64,000 nucleotides of DNA from Paenibacillus amylolyticus. Its GTDB lineage: Bacteria > Bacillota > Bacilli > Paenibacillales > Paenibacillaceae. Each line of letters opens with the position of its first letter. Position 1 is the stretch's first letter. The stretch spans positions 186,001-250,000 of the forward strand of contig NZ_BCNV01000011.1 in the NCBI RefSeq assembly GCF_001570725.1, given 5' to 3'. The position numbers and the translations under genes are program-made. The notes under the pieces were generated by a model. That model saw only the letters and a program-made list of their open reading frames with translations. It was not told where the DNA came from and searched no databases. Shown piece by piece: positions 1 through 7,591 of the stretch.

Positions 1-325
1 TGACGTCCATCATCTCATCGAATTCCTGTACAGACATGTCCGTCATAGCTGCGAATTTTCCATAACCCGCGTTATTCAGTAAAATGTCAATTCGTCCGTA
101 TTTATGCAATATCGCATCCACAGCTTCCTGAACCTGCTCACTATTCGTAACATCAAGCGTGAGCAATTCATGCGGCCCTTTCAGCGAAGCACCAATCTCT
201 TCCAGCTTGTCCCGCGAACGGGCAGCCAGAATCGGGATGGCTCCTTCTTCTATCAGCATCTGCGCACAAAGCGCACCGATACCACTCGATGCACCTGTGA
301 TAAACACTACCTGATCTTTCAGCAT
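1..325 (-). CDS. SDR-family NAD(P)-dependent oxidoreductase, N-terminal part
   Basis: Only the first 108 residues lie in the window; the gene runs off the left edge. The N-terminus has the classical short-chain dehydrogenase Rossmann motif TGASSGIG at about residues 10-17 and the structural NNAG motif (LLNNAGYG) near residue 85, so it binds NAD(P)(H) and is probably a cytosolic oxidoreductase of unknown substrate. The catalytic Tyr-x-x-x-Lys would lie outside the window. The ATG at 325 is preceded by GGGAGG about 8 nt upstream. cheX ends 55 nt upstream on the same strand, so the two may be co-transcribed. The family is clear; the substrate cannot be inferred. Confidence 0.85.
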   Translation of the reverse strand, partial: MLKDQVVFITGASSGIGALCAQMLIEEGAIPILAARSRDKLEEIGASLKGPHELLTLDVTNSEQVQEAVDAILHKYGRIDILLNNAGYGKFAAMTDMSVQEFDEMMDV

Positions 326-380
326 CCGTGATGTCCTCCCGTATGAACACATATTGCCTTTTGAGGCGTATGGTTCTATT

Positions 381-839
381 CTACGAGATCATGACCTGAA
401 TATCCATCTCACCAATGCCGTCCATCAGCAAAGGAATGCTCAGTGCTTTCGTTGCACTAAATGTAGTCAAGTGTTCGGATTTCATCACTTGTGGAGGTGT
501 AATATCAACCACAACACCTTGGTTCGACAGGATCGTACTGGCATTACCACTGATCATATTACCGAGTTCCGAAATAGCACTCTTGCTCATTTCATCCATT
601 TCTGTAATGACGAATCCGCCCATCATCGCAGATACAATTTTCAGTGCAACTTGTTCGTTGATTCCAAATACAATATTTCCGCTAAGTTGTCCGGTCATTC
701 CGATCACGATCCAGACATGGTCTGCAATGAACTCTACATTCTTCACGCCAAGACTCCCGGTGGAAGGCGAAACCTGGATGAGCTGTTCGAATACGTTCCG
801 TGCCGATTCCAGGAAAGGATTAATCACTTCCGCTTTCAC
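381..839 (-). CDS. cheX: CheX-like chemotaxis phosphatase (CheC/CheX/FliY family)
   Basis: A 152-residue single-domain protein. Residues about 87-100 (SAISELGNMISGNA) match the CheC/CheX/FliY signature in which a Glu and an Asn two residues later (E-L-G-N) promote hydrolysis of the aspartyl phosphate on CheY. Only one such motif is present and there is no FliN-like tail, which fits CheX better than FliY. Start is GTG at 839 with AGGGGG 9 nt upstream. No other chemotaxis genes are nearby, so it is an orphan here. By family it acts in the cytoplasm to reset the chemotaxis signal. An SDR gene follows 55 nt downstream. Confidence 0.85.
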   Translation of the reverse strand: MKAEVINPFLESARNVFEQLIQVSPSTGSLGVKNVEFIADHVWIVIGMTGQLSGNIVFGINEQVALKIVSAMMGGFVITEMDEMSKSAISELGNMISGNASTILSNQGVVVDITPPQVMKSEHLTTFSATKALSIPLLMDGIGEMDIQVMIS

Positions 840-1296
840 TGTCTATGTCCCCCTCACACTGGGTTATTGGTCACACACCAAAAGTCCCATATTCAATAAA
901 TTTATTATACTTTATCACGTACAAGAATTCATTAAGAATTCGTTAAACCATGTGTACTATAATTTATCGTCATCCGTGGGGCAAATGTTTATAGCTGATT
1001 CTAGCGAATAAACAGAGCTTTTCACTTCTTTTGCAGAAAGCTTTTCGATCATCATATGTGGCAAAAGGCATTTAGGACTTTATGACTGTTTTCTCACAAC
1101 TGTTAAAAAAATCAAATTCTTGCATTCGCATTTTTTTCACAGTCTCTTGAACTACTTTTTATCCCAACAATCACCTTCATTGCTCTGCTGTCCTGAATCA
1201 CCTATAATTTAAGATAACGGAACAATAACCAGTTACGGGATTTCATCGCACCAAACACTACATAATCAAGATACTTTGCCTGCAAGGAGGTCACCT
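840..1296. other. Intergenic region between cheX and a divergent LysR gene
   Basis: No convincing gene. It must hold the divergent promoters for cheX and the LysR regulator. An 11-bp tandem repeat, AAGAATTC[A/G]TT, lies at 923-944. No riboswitch or terminator fold was recognised. Confidence 0.5.
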
Positions 1297-2199
1297 ATGA
1301 ACATAAGCCAATTGGAGACACTAATTACCATTTCCAAAACGATGAGCTTCCGCAAGGCGGGAGAACTTCTGAACCTGACCCAGCCTGCCGTCTCGGCCCA
1401 GATCAAAAGTCTGGAGGATGAATTCAGCACCGTTCTTGTGGATCGCAACCAACCCGTCACCCTGACAGACCGTGGACAGGTATTCCTGGAGCATGCTGAA
1501 CGGATGCTCGACATCGTCGATGAGTTGAAACAAAAATTGTCCGATCTCGATGAAACGCCTCAGGGACGCATCGTGCTGGGTACAACAACTTCCATTGCTA
1601 TTCAGATCCTGCCAAGGGTGTTATCCTATTTCCAAGATCAATTCCCGCTGATTAAAACCAGTATCCAATCCCTTCCTTCATCACAGATCTATACCCAGGT
1701 CGAAAATGGGCTGGTTGATATTGGTATTGGTTATCTCACGGAGCGCAATCCCAACCTGAATACCTCTGTACTGTACTATGACACATTTGAACTCGTGGTA
1801 TCTCCTTCCCATCCGCTGGCGAAGAAAAAACATGCTGCCGTGGATGTGCTCCGCAGTACACCATTGATTCTGCTGTCCCCGGATACCGTAGGACGACGGT
1901 TTACAGAAACCATTTTTAAGAAACATAATATTGAACCTAATATTGTGATGGAGTTGTCTAGCAGCGAGGAAGTGAAACGGATGGTCGAGATTGATCTCGG
2001 AGCAGCTGTCATATCCAAACAATCGGTTGCCCATGAGTTGCGCCAAGGTACTCTGAGAATGATACCCTTAAGTGAGCTGGAGGTCAGTCACCCTGTTGGT
2101 GTTATCTATAAGTCCAGTCGGTACCTCAACTCAGCAATGCAACAATTCATAAGTGACCTCAAAGGCATGCCGGAAACCCAATTCATCAGTTCAGAATGA
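1297..2199 (+). CDS. LysR-family transcriptional regulator
   Basis: A 300-residue protein of normal LysR length. The N-terminal winged helix-turn-helix (about residues 1-60) contains the typical run MSFRKAGELLNLTQPAVSAQ. The rest is a substrate-binding-like effector domain. The ATG at 1297 is chosen over an upstream in-frame ATG at 1276 because AAGGAGG stands 6 nt before it. The next gene, a PHP phosphatase on the same strand, starts 30 nt downstream, so co-transcription is possible. The effector and target genes are not visible; cheX diverges from it across 457 bp. CysL/YwfK- or CbbR-like subfamilies are possible but not separable here. Confidence 0.88.
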   Translation: MNISQLETLITISKTMSFRKAGELLNLTQPAVSAQIKSLEDEFSTVLVDRNQPVTLTDRGQVFLEHAERMLDIVDELKQKLSDLDETPQGRIVLGTTTSIAIQILPRVLSYFQDQFPLIKTSIQSLPSSQIYTQVENGLVDIGIGYLTERNPNLNTSVLYYDTFELVVSPSHPLAKKKHAAVDVLRSTPLILLSPDTVGRRFTETIFKKHNIEPNIVMELSSSEEVKRMVEIDLGAAVISKQSVAHELRQGTLRMIPLSELEVSHPVGVIYKSSRYLNSAMQQFISDLKGMPETQFISSE

Positions 2200-2229
2200 C
2201 AATGAGCCATGAGAAAGGAAGGATTCCAT

Positions 2230-3039
2230 ATGAAATTCGATCTTCACACACATCATTTTCGTTGTGGTCACGCAGACGGCAACATCCGCGATTATATAGA
2301 GGCAGGTATTGAGGCAGGACTTCAGGCCATCGGTATCTCGGATCATACGCCATACTTTGGCAGTGAGCTTGAGCAGGCATTTCCCCGGATCGCAATGGGC
2401 AAGTCGGAATTACAGCATTATGTGGAAGAAGTCCTTGCTCTGAAAGAAGAATACGCTGGTAAAATCGATGTGCTACTCGGCATTGAATCTGACTATTTCC
2501 CTGCTCATGCGGAATTGTACCGCACCACACTGGGACAGTATCCTTTTGACTATATTATTGGTTCCGTTCATCATACCGAGGATGTGAGTATCTTCAACAA
2601 AACCCGGTGGAATGGCTTGAGTAATGCTCGCAAAGTTGAAGTAAAAGAAAGCTATTATTCATTGATCCGAGAATCGGCTCGTAGCGGTATGTTCCAGATC
2701 CTTGGGCATATTGATGCGATGAAAGGAAATTATCCACCCTTCTCCGATATTATCGCTGATCAAGCCATTGATGAAACGTTACAGGTCATTGCAGAATCCA
2801 ACGTAGCCATCGAAATTAACACATCAGGCAAAACCAAACTCAGCGGTGGCTGGTACCCGTCAGATGCCATTCTGGAACGGGCCCATCATTATGGGGTGAA
2901 GGTGACCTTCGGGTCGGATGCTCATAAACCGCAGCGGGTTGCAGACGAACTGGATGACGTTCGTACACGTCTCAAGGAGATCGGATTCACCGACTGGGTG
3001 TACTTCAAACAGAAACAGATGCAGGTTGTATCACTGTAA
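2230..3039 (+). CDS. PHP-domain phosphoesterase, probable histidinol-phosphatase (HisJ/HisK type)
   Basis: 269 residues, the usual size for PHP-type histidinol-phosphatases, which hydrolyse L-histidinol phosphate in histidine synthesis. Metal-ligand motifs are present: FDLHTHHFRCGH at the N-terminus, GSVHH in the middle, GHID, and FGSDAHKP near the C-terminus. The ATG at 2230 has AAGGAAGG 6-7 nt upstream; an in-frame ATG at 2209 lacks one. No other his genes are in the window, so the substrate rests on family resemblance and another phosphate monoester is possible. A strong terminator follows directly. Confidence 0.8.
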   Translation: MKFDLHTHHFRCGHADGNIRDYIEAGIEAGLQAIGISDHTPYFGSELEQAFPRIAMGKSELQHYVEEVLALKEEYAGKIDVLLGIESDYFPAHAELYRTTLGQYPFDYIIGSVHHTEDVSIFNKTRWNGLSNARKVEVKESYYSLIRESARSGMFQILGHIDAMKGNYPPFSDIIADQAIDETLQVIAESNVAIEINTSGKTKLSGGWYPSDAILERAHHYGVKVTFGSDAHKPQRVADELDDVRTRLKEIGFTDWVYFKQKQMQVVSL

Positions 3040-3058
3040 AAAGTATAGATCCACAGAG

Positions 3059-3096
3059 AAACCCCCACAGCGCGCTTGTTCACGTTGTGGGGGTTT
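3059..3096 (+). terminator. Rho-independent terminator after the PHP phosphatase gene
   Basis: An 11-bp inverted repeat AAACCCCCACA...TGTGGGGGTTT around a 16-nt loop, ending in a T-rich stretch, 20 nt after the stop codon. Confidence 0.85.
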
Positions 3097-3141
3097 AGGT
3101 TTAATTCTAAATTAAAAATATTATATAAGTTAAACTGAACA

Positions 3142-3329
3142 TTTACACGATAACGGAGAGGACAGAAATAACTTGAAGAAGCGAAGCTAAAAGCTTTCTG
3201 AAAGAAAGCTGCATCGGAAGCATATGCTTGCCGTTTATGACCGGATTTTCCCTTCTAACTATGGGAATCAAAAAATCTGGGGATAACAGCGATCGGAGGG
3301 TTATTCTGTCATCGGAGTGCCTGTGTAAA
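3142..3329 (-). repeat. Dispersed hairpin element family A, copy 1
   Basis: A 188-bp copy, oriented minus (core ATCGCTGTTATCCCC on the minus strand). Ends are TTTACAC / GTGTAAA. The outer arms GACAGAATAAC and GTTATTTCTGTC pair with one bulged base. It contains the optional AGCTTTCT...AGAAAGCT hairpin. The left flank carries TATATAAGTTAAACTGAA, related to the extended terminal repeat of copy 6. It sits between two convergent genes, flanked by a terminator on each side. Confidence 0.85.
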
Positions 3330-3333
3330 AATT

Positions 3334-3361
3334 CAAAAAAAATGAACCCGCTCGCGCGGGT
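3334..3361 (-). terminator. Terminator of the GNAT acetyltransferase gene
   Basis: Read on the minus strand: stem ACCCGC, loop GCGA, stem GCGGGT, then a T-rich tail with eight consecutive T. It lies about 145 nt past the GNAT stop codon. Confidence 0.75.
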
Positions 3362-3505
3362 CCCAACAGCATTATCTATTATCAAAAAGGGGGTCATGAG
3401 ATAAGTTTACCCCTTGTCTGTTAGAGTTCAATTGCAGCTATATTTCATTTGTGTAACAAATAATTGAAGTTCGATTCATTCACGTTTGACTACTCTTACT
3501 CTATG

Positions 3506-4138
3506 TTATTGCGGCTTGTCAGATACCAGGGTTTGCAAGTCTTTCTTCTGAAGCGGATGTACGTATTGTTCCCGGTACATGCTGTACACTTTGACATCCA
3601 TCAGGGATTCTGATGCCTCGTCATCTTCATCGTGCAGCCCGAATGAGGGAAGACTCCGCTCATAGGACATCCCTATTTTGCTTAGCACCCGTTCTGAAGA
3701 TACATTGGCCTCATAACAACGTGCCTCCACCCTCCACAAATGAAGATCGTCAAATCCAAACTGCAGCAACCTCTGTACAGCCTCGGTAGCCACACCCCTG
3801 CCCCAACAGGATCTGTTCAGGATATAACCAATCTGTGCGGTTCCATTCTGATCATTCCAGTGCTGGAATGACGTGATCCCGATGACCTGTTCTTTGCCTC
3901 TCCAGCAGATCCCATAATGTAACGAATCCAGCTTGGCACTGCTGCTCCGTATCTGGTTCAATAACCGTCTCGCCCTGATCGGTGTGGGCTGGCTTCCCCT
4001 ATTCACATACCGGATAACTTGAGGATCGGAAAAAAGTTCCGATAATGTGCTGTAATCACTTTGACGCAATGATCGCAGGACAAGACGCTCTGTCCACAAA
4101 GCAGGCAGACCTTGAACCAGCATTTTTCGGGTAAGCAT
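3506..4138 (-). CDS. GNAT-family N-acetyltransferase (RimJ/RimL-like)
   Basis: 210 residues. The opening LWTERLVLRSLRQSD is typical of RimJ/RimL-type acetyltransferases. The acetyl-CoA-binding region lies around RSCWGRGVATEAVQRLL, and VSSERVLSKIGMSYE is the usual C-terminal strand-helix that packs on the cofactor. By family it transfers acetyl from acetyl-CoA to an amine (ribosomal-protein N-terminus, antibiotic or metabolite); the substrate cannot be told. ATG at 4138 with AAAGGAG about 8 nt upstream. The gene stands alone with its own terminator. Confidence 0.85.
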   Translation of the reverse strand: MLTRKMLVQGLPALWTERLVLRSLRQSDYSTLSELFSDPQVIRYVNRGSQPTPIRARRLLNQIRSSSAKLDSLHYGICWRGKEQVIGITSFQHWNDQNGTAQIGYILNRSCWGRGVATEAVQRLLQFGFDDLHLWRVEARCYEANVSSERVLSKIGMSYERSLPSFGLHDEDDEASESLMDVKVYSMYREQYVHPLQKKDLQTLVSDKPQ

Positions 4139-4305
4139 GACAATCGCTCCTTTTGCCTAAACGGGCTCTAGTCCGGTAAGACAAGCATGCTCTGAAGATG
4201 ATCCGGCGTAATACCATTTGAACTGATCCACGAACTTTAGTATTCGCTTTTAGTGTTCATATATTGCATCATTCAATTCCTAACCCTTAAGGGTTAGGAT
4301 GCTGA

Positions 4306-5037
4306 CTACTCCTGCAACCCACGATAGACCCCCGTACGAATCTCACGGATATAAAAATCCAATGCAGGAACATTTGCCGACTGTGCAGCTTTTACTTCCC
4401 TCTCAATATCATAAGGTACCCGCACAAATTGAACATTGAATGGGATATTGTTATCATTGCTATCTTCACCCTCCAGAATACAGTAGGAAGCCTGGGGAAG
4501 ATCCAGCGGATTACCTACACTGCCTGCATTAAACAGTAGCTTGCCATTCATATACTGCAAGTATGCGTTATGCACATCACCATAACCGACGACGTCTGCA
4601 ATACCTCTGTCAGGCTCATCAGCCGGAGGATCAAACATTGCTAACCTTTTTTCCAGCTCATCCCAAGGCTGTACACGATGGTATACACTTTGAGGTGAAG
4701 CATGAACCAGGCGGATAGTGCGACCACTCAGTTGAAACTGATGACTGAATGGTAGACTTGCCAAGTATGCCAAACGTTCCTCACCAAGCCGTTCAGCTTG
4801 CCAAGTGAAATTCTCGTTGTCCTGGTTAACGGCAACCAGTTCATCCCAATTACCGCGGATGACAAGTTCGCACGTCGCTCTCACCTGATCAACAACCTGT
4901 ACCGGTTCTGGTCCTTTGCCCACGAGGTCACCGAGACAAAAGATTCGCTCTACGCCACGACTTCGTATATCTTTTAGCACTGCTTCCCAGGCAGTCATGT
5001 TGCCATGAATGTCGGATACAATCGCAATTCGTTCCAT
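4306..5037 (-). CDS. Calcineurin-like metallophosphoesterase (YfcE/ApaH-like fold)
   Basis: 243 residues. Metal-binding motifs are in order: IVSDIHGN near the start, CLGDLVGKGPEP, RGNWDE (GNxD/E motif), LVHASP, and GYGDVHNAY (GDxH-type). The overall pattern matches small bacterial phosphodiesterases/phosphatases related to YfcE and diadenosine-tetraphosphatases; the substrate is unknown. The ATG at 5037 is preferred over an in-frame ATG at 5052 because that upstream ATG is part of the GGAGG ribosome site. A family A repeat begins 42 nt upstream of the start, so its promoter must lie within or beyond the repeat. Confidence 0.85.
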   Translation of the reverse strand: MERIAIVSDIHGNMTAWEAVLKDIRSRGVERIFCLGDLVGKGPEPVQVVDQVRATCELVIRGNWDELVAVNQDNENFTWQAERLGEERLAYLASLPFSHQFQLSGRTIRLVHASPQSVYHRVQPWDELEKRLAMFDPPADEPDRGIADVVGYGDVHNAYLQYMNGKLLFNAGSVGNPLDLPQASYCILEGEDSNDNNIPFNVQFVRVPYDIEREVKAAQSANVPALDFYIREIRTGVYRGLQE

Positions 5038-5079
5038 CTGGATAACCTCCATTCATGTTGAATCGTTCACTGTTGTACG

Positions 5080-5227
5080 TTTACACATTCACTCCGATGA
5101 CAGAATAACCTTCCGATCGCTGTTATCCCCAGATTTTTTGATTCCCTTCTTCAAAGGAAAAATCCGGAGATTAAGGCGAACGCTTCGCTTCTTCACGTTA
5201 TTTCTGTCCTCTCCGTTCTCGTGTAAA
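5080..5227 (+). repeat. Dispersed hairpin element family A, copy 2
   Basis: A 148-bp short-form copy (no AGCTTTCT hairpin) with ends TTTACAC and GTGTAAA. Outer arms GACAGAATAAC / GTTATTTCTGTC carry one extra T on the right arm. The core ATCGCTGTTATCCCC is intact and the GCGAACGCTTCGC hairpin is present. The right flank TTTAGTTGAACTGATAT matches the extended terminal repeat. The left end lies 42 nt upstream of the start codon of the minus-strand metallophosphoesterase. Confidence 0.88.
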
Positions 5228-5262
5228 AAGTTTAGTTGAACTGATATGATCTTATATTCCTT

Positions 5263-6237
5263 TTATGTGGTTAATCCTTTAAGCTCAAACACCGTTAGTT
5301 CAGGTCTGCACAGAAAACGAATGGGCAGTTGGGTCATGCCAAAACCACGATTCACATACACGGGCATCTGTGTCTGGGTGGAGTAATATACCCCCTGGAC
5401 ATCCGTGTAATACAACCCCTGAACATACTTATGCGAACCTCGCGGAGTCGTCAGCGCCCCCACCCAGGGAAAACGTACCTGTCCACCATGGCTATGACCG
5501 GAAAGCTGCAATCCGAAACCATAGGGAGTGGCAATGTCGGCATAATCCGGTTCATGCATGAGCAGAAGCTTCCACACATCATGATCCAATTCCTTGATAG
5601 CTTGGGCAGGATCAGGTCTGCCTGTCAGCGCGTCATCGAGACCTGCTATGGCCAGACGTTCGCCCCCTTGTTCAATCACCACATGTTCGTTCCGCAACAA
5701 TGTGAATCCGGCTTCACGGAACATGGTTGCCACTTCATTCTGCTGGCCGCCCCGATAATCATGATTCCCCAAAACCGCAAATTTGCCATACTTCGCTTGC
5801 ATGGAGGCCAATATCGGAATACATTCACGCATCGGCTCTGCTTCCCTCTCGACGATGTCTCCGGTAAAACAGATCAAGTCCGGTTGCTGCTCCTCAATCG
5901 TTGCTGCGAGCTTCTTCATCTCTTTCACCCCGGTATGAAAACCAAGATGAGCATCGCTGAACTGAACGACACGTAATCCGTCAAATGCCTTTGGAAACTT
6001 CGGCAGTTTCAGCCCCACTTGCTTGATTTCCAGACGACGCGGCTCCCAAAGCCAGGCATAACCTCCTGTAAGCAAACTGGCACCTGCCGTCATCAAAACC
6101 ATACGCAATAAGAAACTTCGGCGAGAGGGATCATGATCCTTTTCTTCTCCAGGAAACACAGACTCTTCTGCACCTGGTGCCTTGTGCGAGCGCTGGGACG
6201 GCGAGTTGTTACTCCCCTGACGCGGTGTCTCTGCCAT
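5263..6237 (-). CDS. Membrane-anchored metallophosphoesterase (YaeI/YkuE-like)
   Basis: 324 residues. A polar, Ser-rich leader (about 1-38) precedes one hydrophobic segment (SFLLRMVLMTAGASLLTGGY, about 40-60), which suggests an N-in membrane anchor with the enzyme outside, or a twin-Arg-like signal (RRSFLLR). The catalytic domain has FSDAHLG, FTGDIVE, LGNHDYRGG, MHEPD and LSGHSHGGQ, the full metal-site set of the calcineurin-like fold. YaeI/YkuE relatives are described as acting on lipid-linked sugars or lipid A precursors; the substrate here is not known. ATG at 6237 with GGAGGGGG just upstream. Confidence 0.85.
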   Translation of the reverse strand: MAETPRQGSNNSPSQRSHKAPGAEESVFPGEEKDHDPSRRSFLLRMVLMTAGASLLTGGYAWLWEPRRLEIKQVGLKLPKFPKAFDGLRVVQFSDAHLGFHTGVKEMKKLAATIEEQQPDLICFTGDIVEREAEPMRECIPILASMQAKYGKFAVLGNHDYRGGQQNEVATMFREAGFTLLRNEHVVIEQGGERLAIAGLDDALTGRPDPAQAIKELDHDVWKLLLMHEPDYADIATPYGFGLQLSGHSHGGQVRFPWVGALTTPRGSHKYVQGLYYTDVQGVYYSTQTQMPVYVNRGFGMTQLPIRFLCRPELTVFELKGLTT

Positions 6238-6319
6238 ATCTCCCCCTCCTTCTACGCTCCATATCCATCCCCTTAGTATACCATATTCTGCATGGATAGC
6301 CCGGTTCCTCTGCTTCTTT

Positions 6320-6344
6320 GTAAAAAGAAGCCGGGATCTCCGGC
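6320..6344 (-). terminator. Terminator of the sdhCAB genes
   Basis: On the minus strand: GCCGG AGATC CCGGC followed by TTCTTTTT. It lies about 70 nt past the sdhB stop. A second inverted repeat (GCTTCTTT/AAAGAAGC) overlaps its tail. Confidence 0.7.
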
Positions 6345-6412
6345 ATGTTGCTGCACGGGATCACGACTTCTTCTAAGTTGCAGATTGCACTTCTGCACAT
6401 GTTATGACGAGA

Positions 6413-7177
6413 TTATACACCCAACCAGCGTTTGAACATATGCTTGGTCGTTTGTTTGTTCATTTCGGCAATGGAGGTTGTCAGTGGAATACCTTTGGGA
6501 CAGGATTGCACACAGTTCTGTGAGTTACCACAGCCCTCAATGCCTCCGTCTTCCATCAATGCTTCCAGACGATCATCGGCGTTCATCTCCCCTGTTGGGT
6601 GAGCATTGAACAGGCGCACTTGGGACAGTGCTGCTGGACCAATAAAGTCTGTTTTCTCATTGACGTTCGGGCATGCTTCCAGACATACACCACATGTCAT
6701 GCATTTGGACAGCTCATATGCCCACTGACGCTTCTTCTCAGGCATCCGTGGACCTGGTCCGAGGTCATAGGTACCATCGATCGGAATCCATGCTTTAACA
6801 CGTTTCAGAGCGCTAAACATCCGGGTACGGTCGATGACCAGGTCACGAACCACCGGGAATGTCTTCATTGGTTCGATGCGAACAGGCTGTTCAAGCTTGT
6901 CGATCAGGGCTGCACACGCTTGACGTGGCTTGCCGTTGATGACCATGGAGCAGGCACCGCAGACTTCTTCGAGACAGTTGGAATCCCAGCACACGGGAGC
7001 AATGGATTTGCCATCTGTATTAACCGGGTTACGCTGAATCTCCATTAGGGCGCTGATCACGTTCATGTTGGGACGGTACGGAAGCTCAAATTCTTCGTTG
7101 TACGAAGATGACTCCGGGCTGTCCTGACGGGTGATGATAAACTTGACGGTTTTGTTGGCTGTAGCTTGTTCCGCCAT
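6413..7177 (-). CDS. sdhB: Succinate dehydrogenase iron-sulfur subunit
   Basis: 254 residues. The N-terminal ferredoxin domain binds [2Fe-2S] through CWDSNC and CGAC plus a later Cys. The C-terminal domain carries CMTCGVCLEACP and CGNSQNCVQSCP, the ligands of the [4Fe-4S] and [3Fe-4S] clusters. It passes electrons from SdhA flavin to the SdhC haem/quinone site at the membrane. ATG at 7177 with GGAGGGG upstream; an in-frame ATG at 7240 has no such site. The gap to sdhA is 414 bp and contains family A copy 3, whereas sdhA-sdhB spacing in Bacillus is short. Expression may be uncoupled from sdhCA or rely on read-through. Confidence 0.95.
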   Translation of the reverse strand: MAEQATANKTVKFIITRQDSPESSSYNEEFELPYRPNMNVISALMEIQRNPVNTDGKSIAPVCWDSNCLEEVCGACSMVINGKPRQACAALIDKLEQPVRIEPMKTFPVVRDLVIDRTRMFSALKRVKAWIPIDGTYDLGPGPRMPEKKRQWAYELSKCMTCGVCLEACPNVNEKTDFIGPAALSQVRLFNAHPTGEMNADDRLEALMEDGGIEGCGNSQNCVQSCPKGIPLTTSIAEMNKQTTKHMFKRWLGV

Positions 7178-7234
7178 ATCGTTGTCCCCTCCTCTGGTGA
7201 CGATGATTGTATTGCTGATGCGCAAAATGGTTTG

Positions 7235-7387
7235 GTGCACGGGAGACGCTTCGTCAGCGGAATGCCCCTCTGATCGCTGTTATCCCCGGATTTTTTTGAT
7301 CAACCCTTTCCAGGGTTAAAATCCGGTGATAAAGGCGAACGCGTTGCTTCTTCAGGTCATTTCCGCTTCCTCCGCTACGTCGTGCAC
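7235..7387 (+). repeat. Dispersed hairpin element family A, copy 3 (variant outer stem)
   Basis: A 153-bp copy between sdhA and sdhB. The core ATCGCTGTTATCCCC is intact, but the outer stem sequence differs: ends GTGCACG / CGTGCAC and arms GCGGAATG / CATTTCCGC, again with one bulged base on the right arm. The inner stem is ATCAACCCT/AGGGTTA-like. The start codon of sdhB lies 57 nt from its left end. Confidence 0.85.
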
Positions 7388-7591
7388 TGGGTCACTTTGC
7401 TGGAAACTGCACTCCATTCATGCTGGATGGGCAGTATTGAAGTGCTGAAGCATCGCTAAGGCGCTTTGCTTCTTCTGGGCATTTACATCAATTTGATGGC
7501 AGTAACTTTGAAGAAGCTCTGCTTCTCCAAAGTTCTCCTGCCTCTCCGTTCAGGTGCTTAACTATTCATTGCATGAATAGTGTGGTACTAC
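7388..7591. other. Rest of the sdhA-sdhB gap: hairpin and possible decayed repeat
   Basis: No gene. It contains a near-perfect hairpin at 7504-7534 (AACTTTG-AAGAAGC / GCTTCT-CCAAAGTT) and an 8-bp dyad CTATTCAT/ATGAATAG just after the sdhA stop. Pieces such as AAGGCGCTTTGCTTCTTC and CTGCCTCTCCGTTCAGGTG resemble the right half of family A, so this may be a decayed second copy. Confidence 0.45.
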
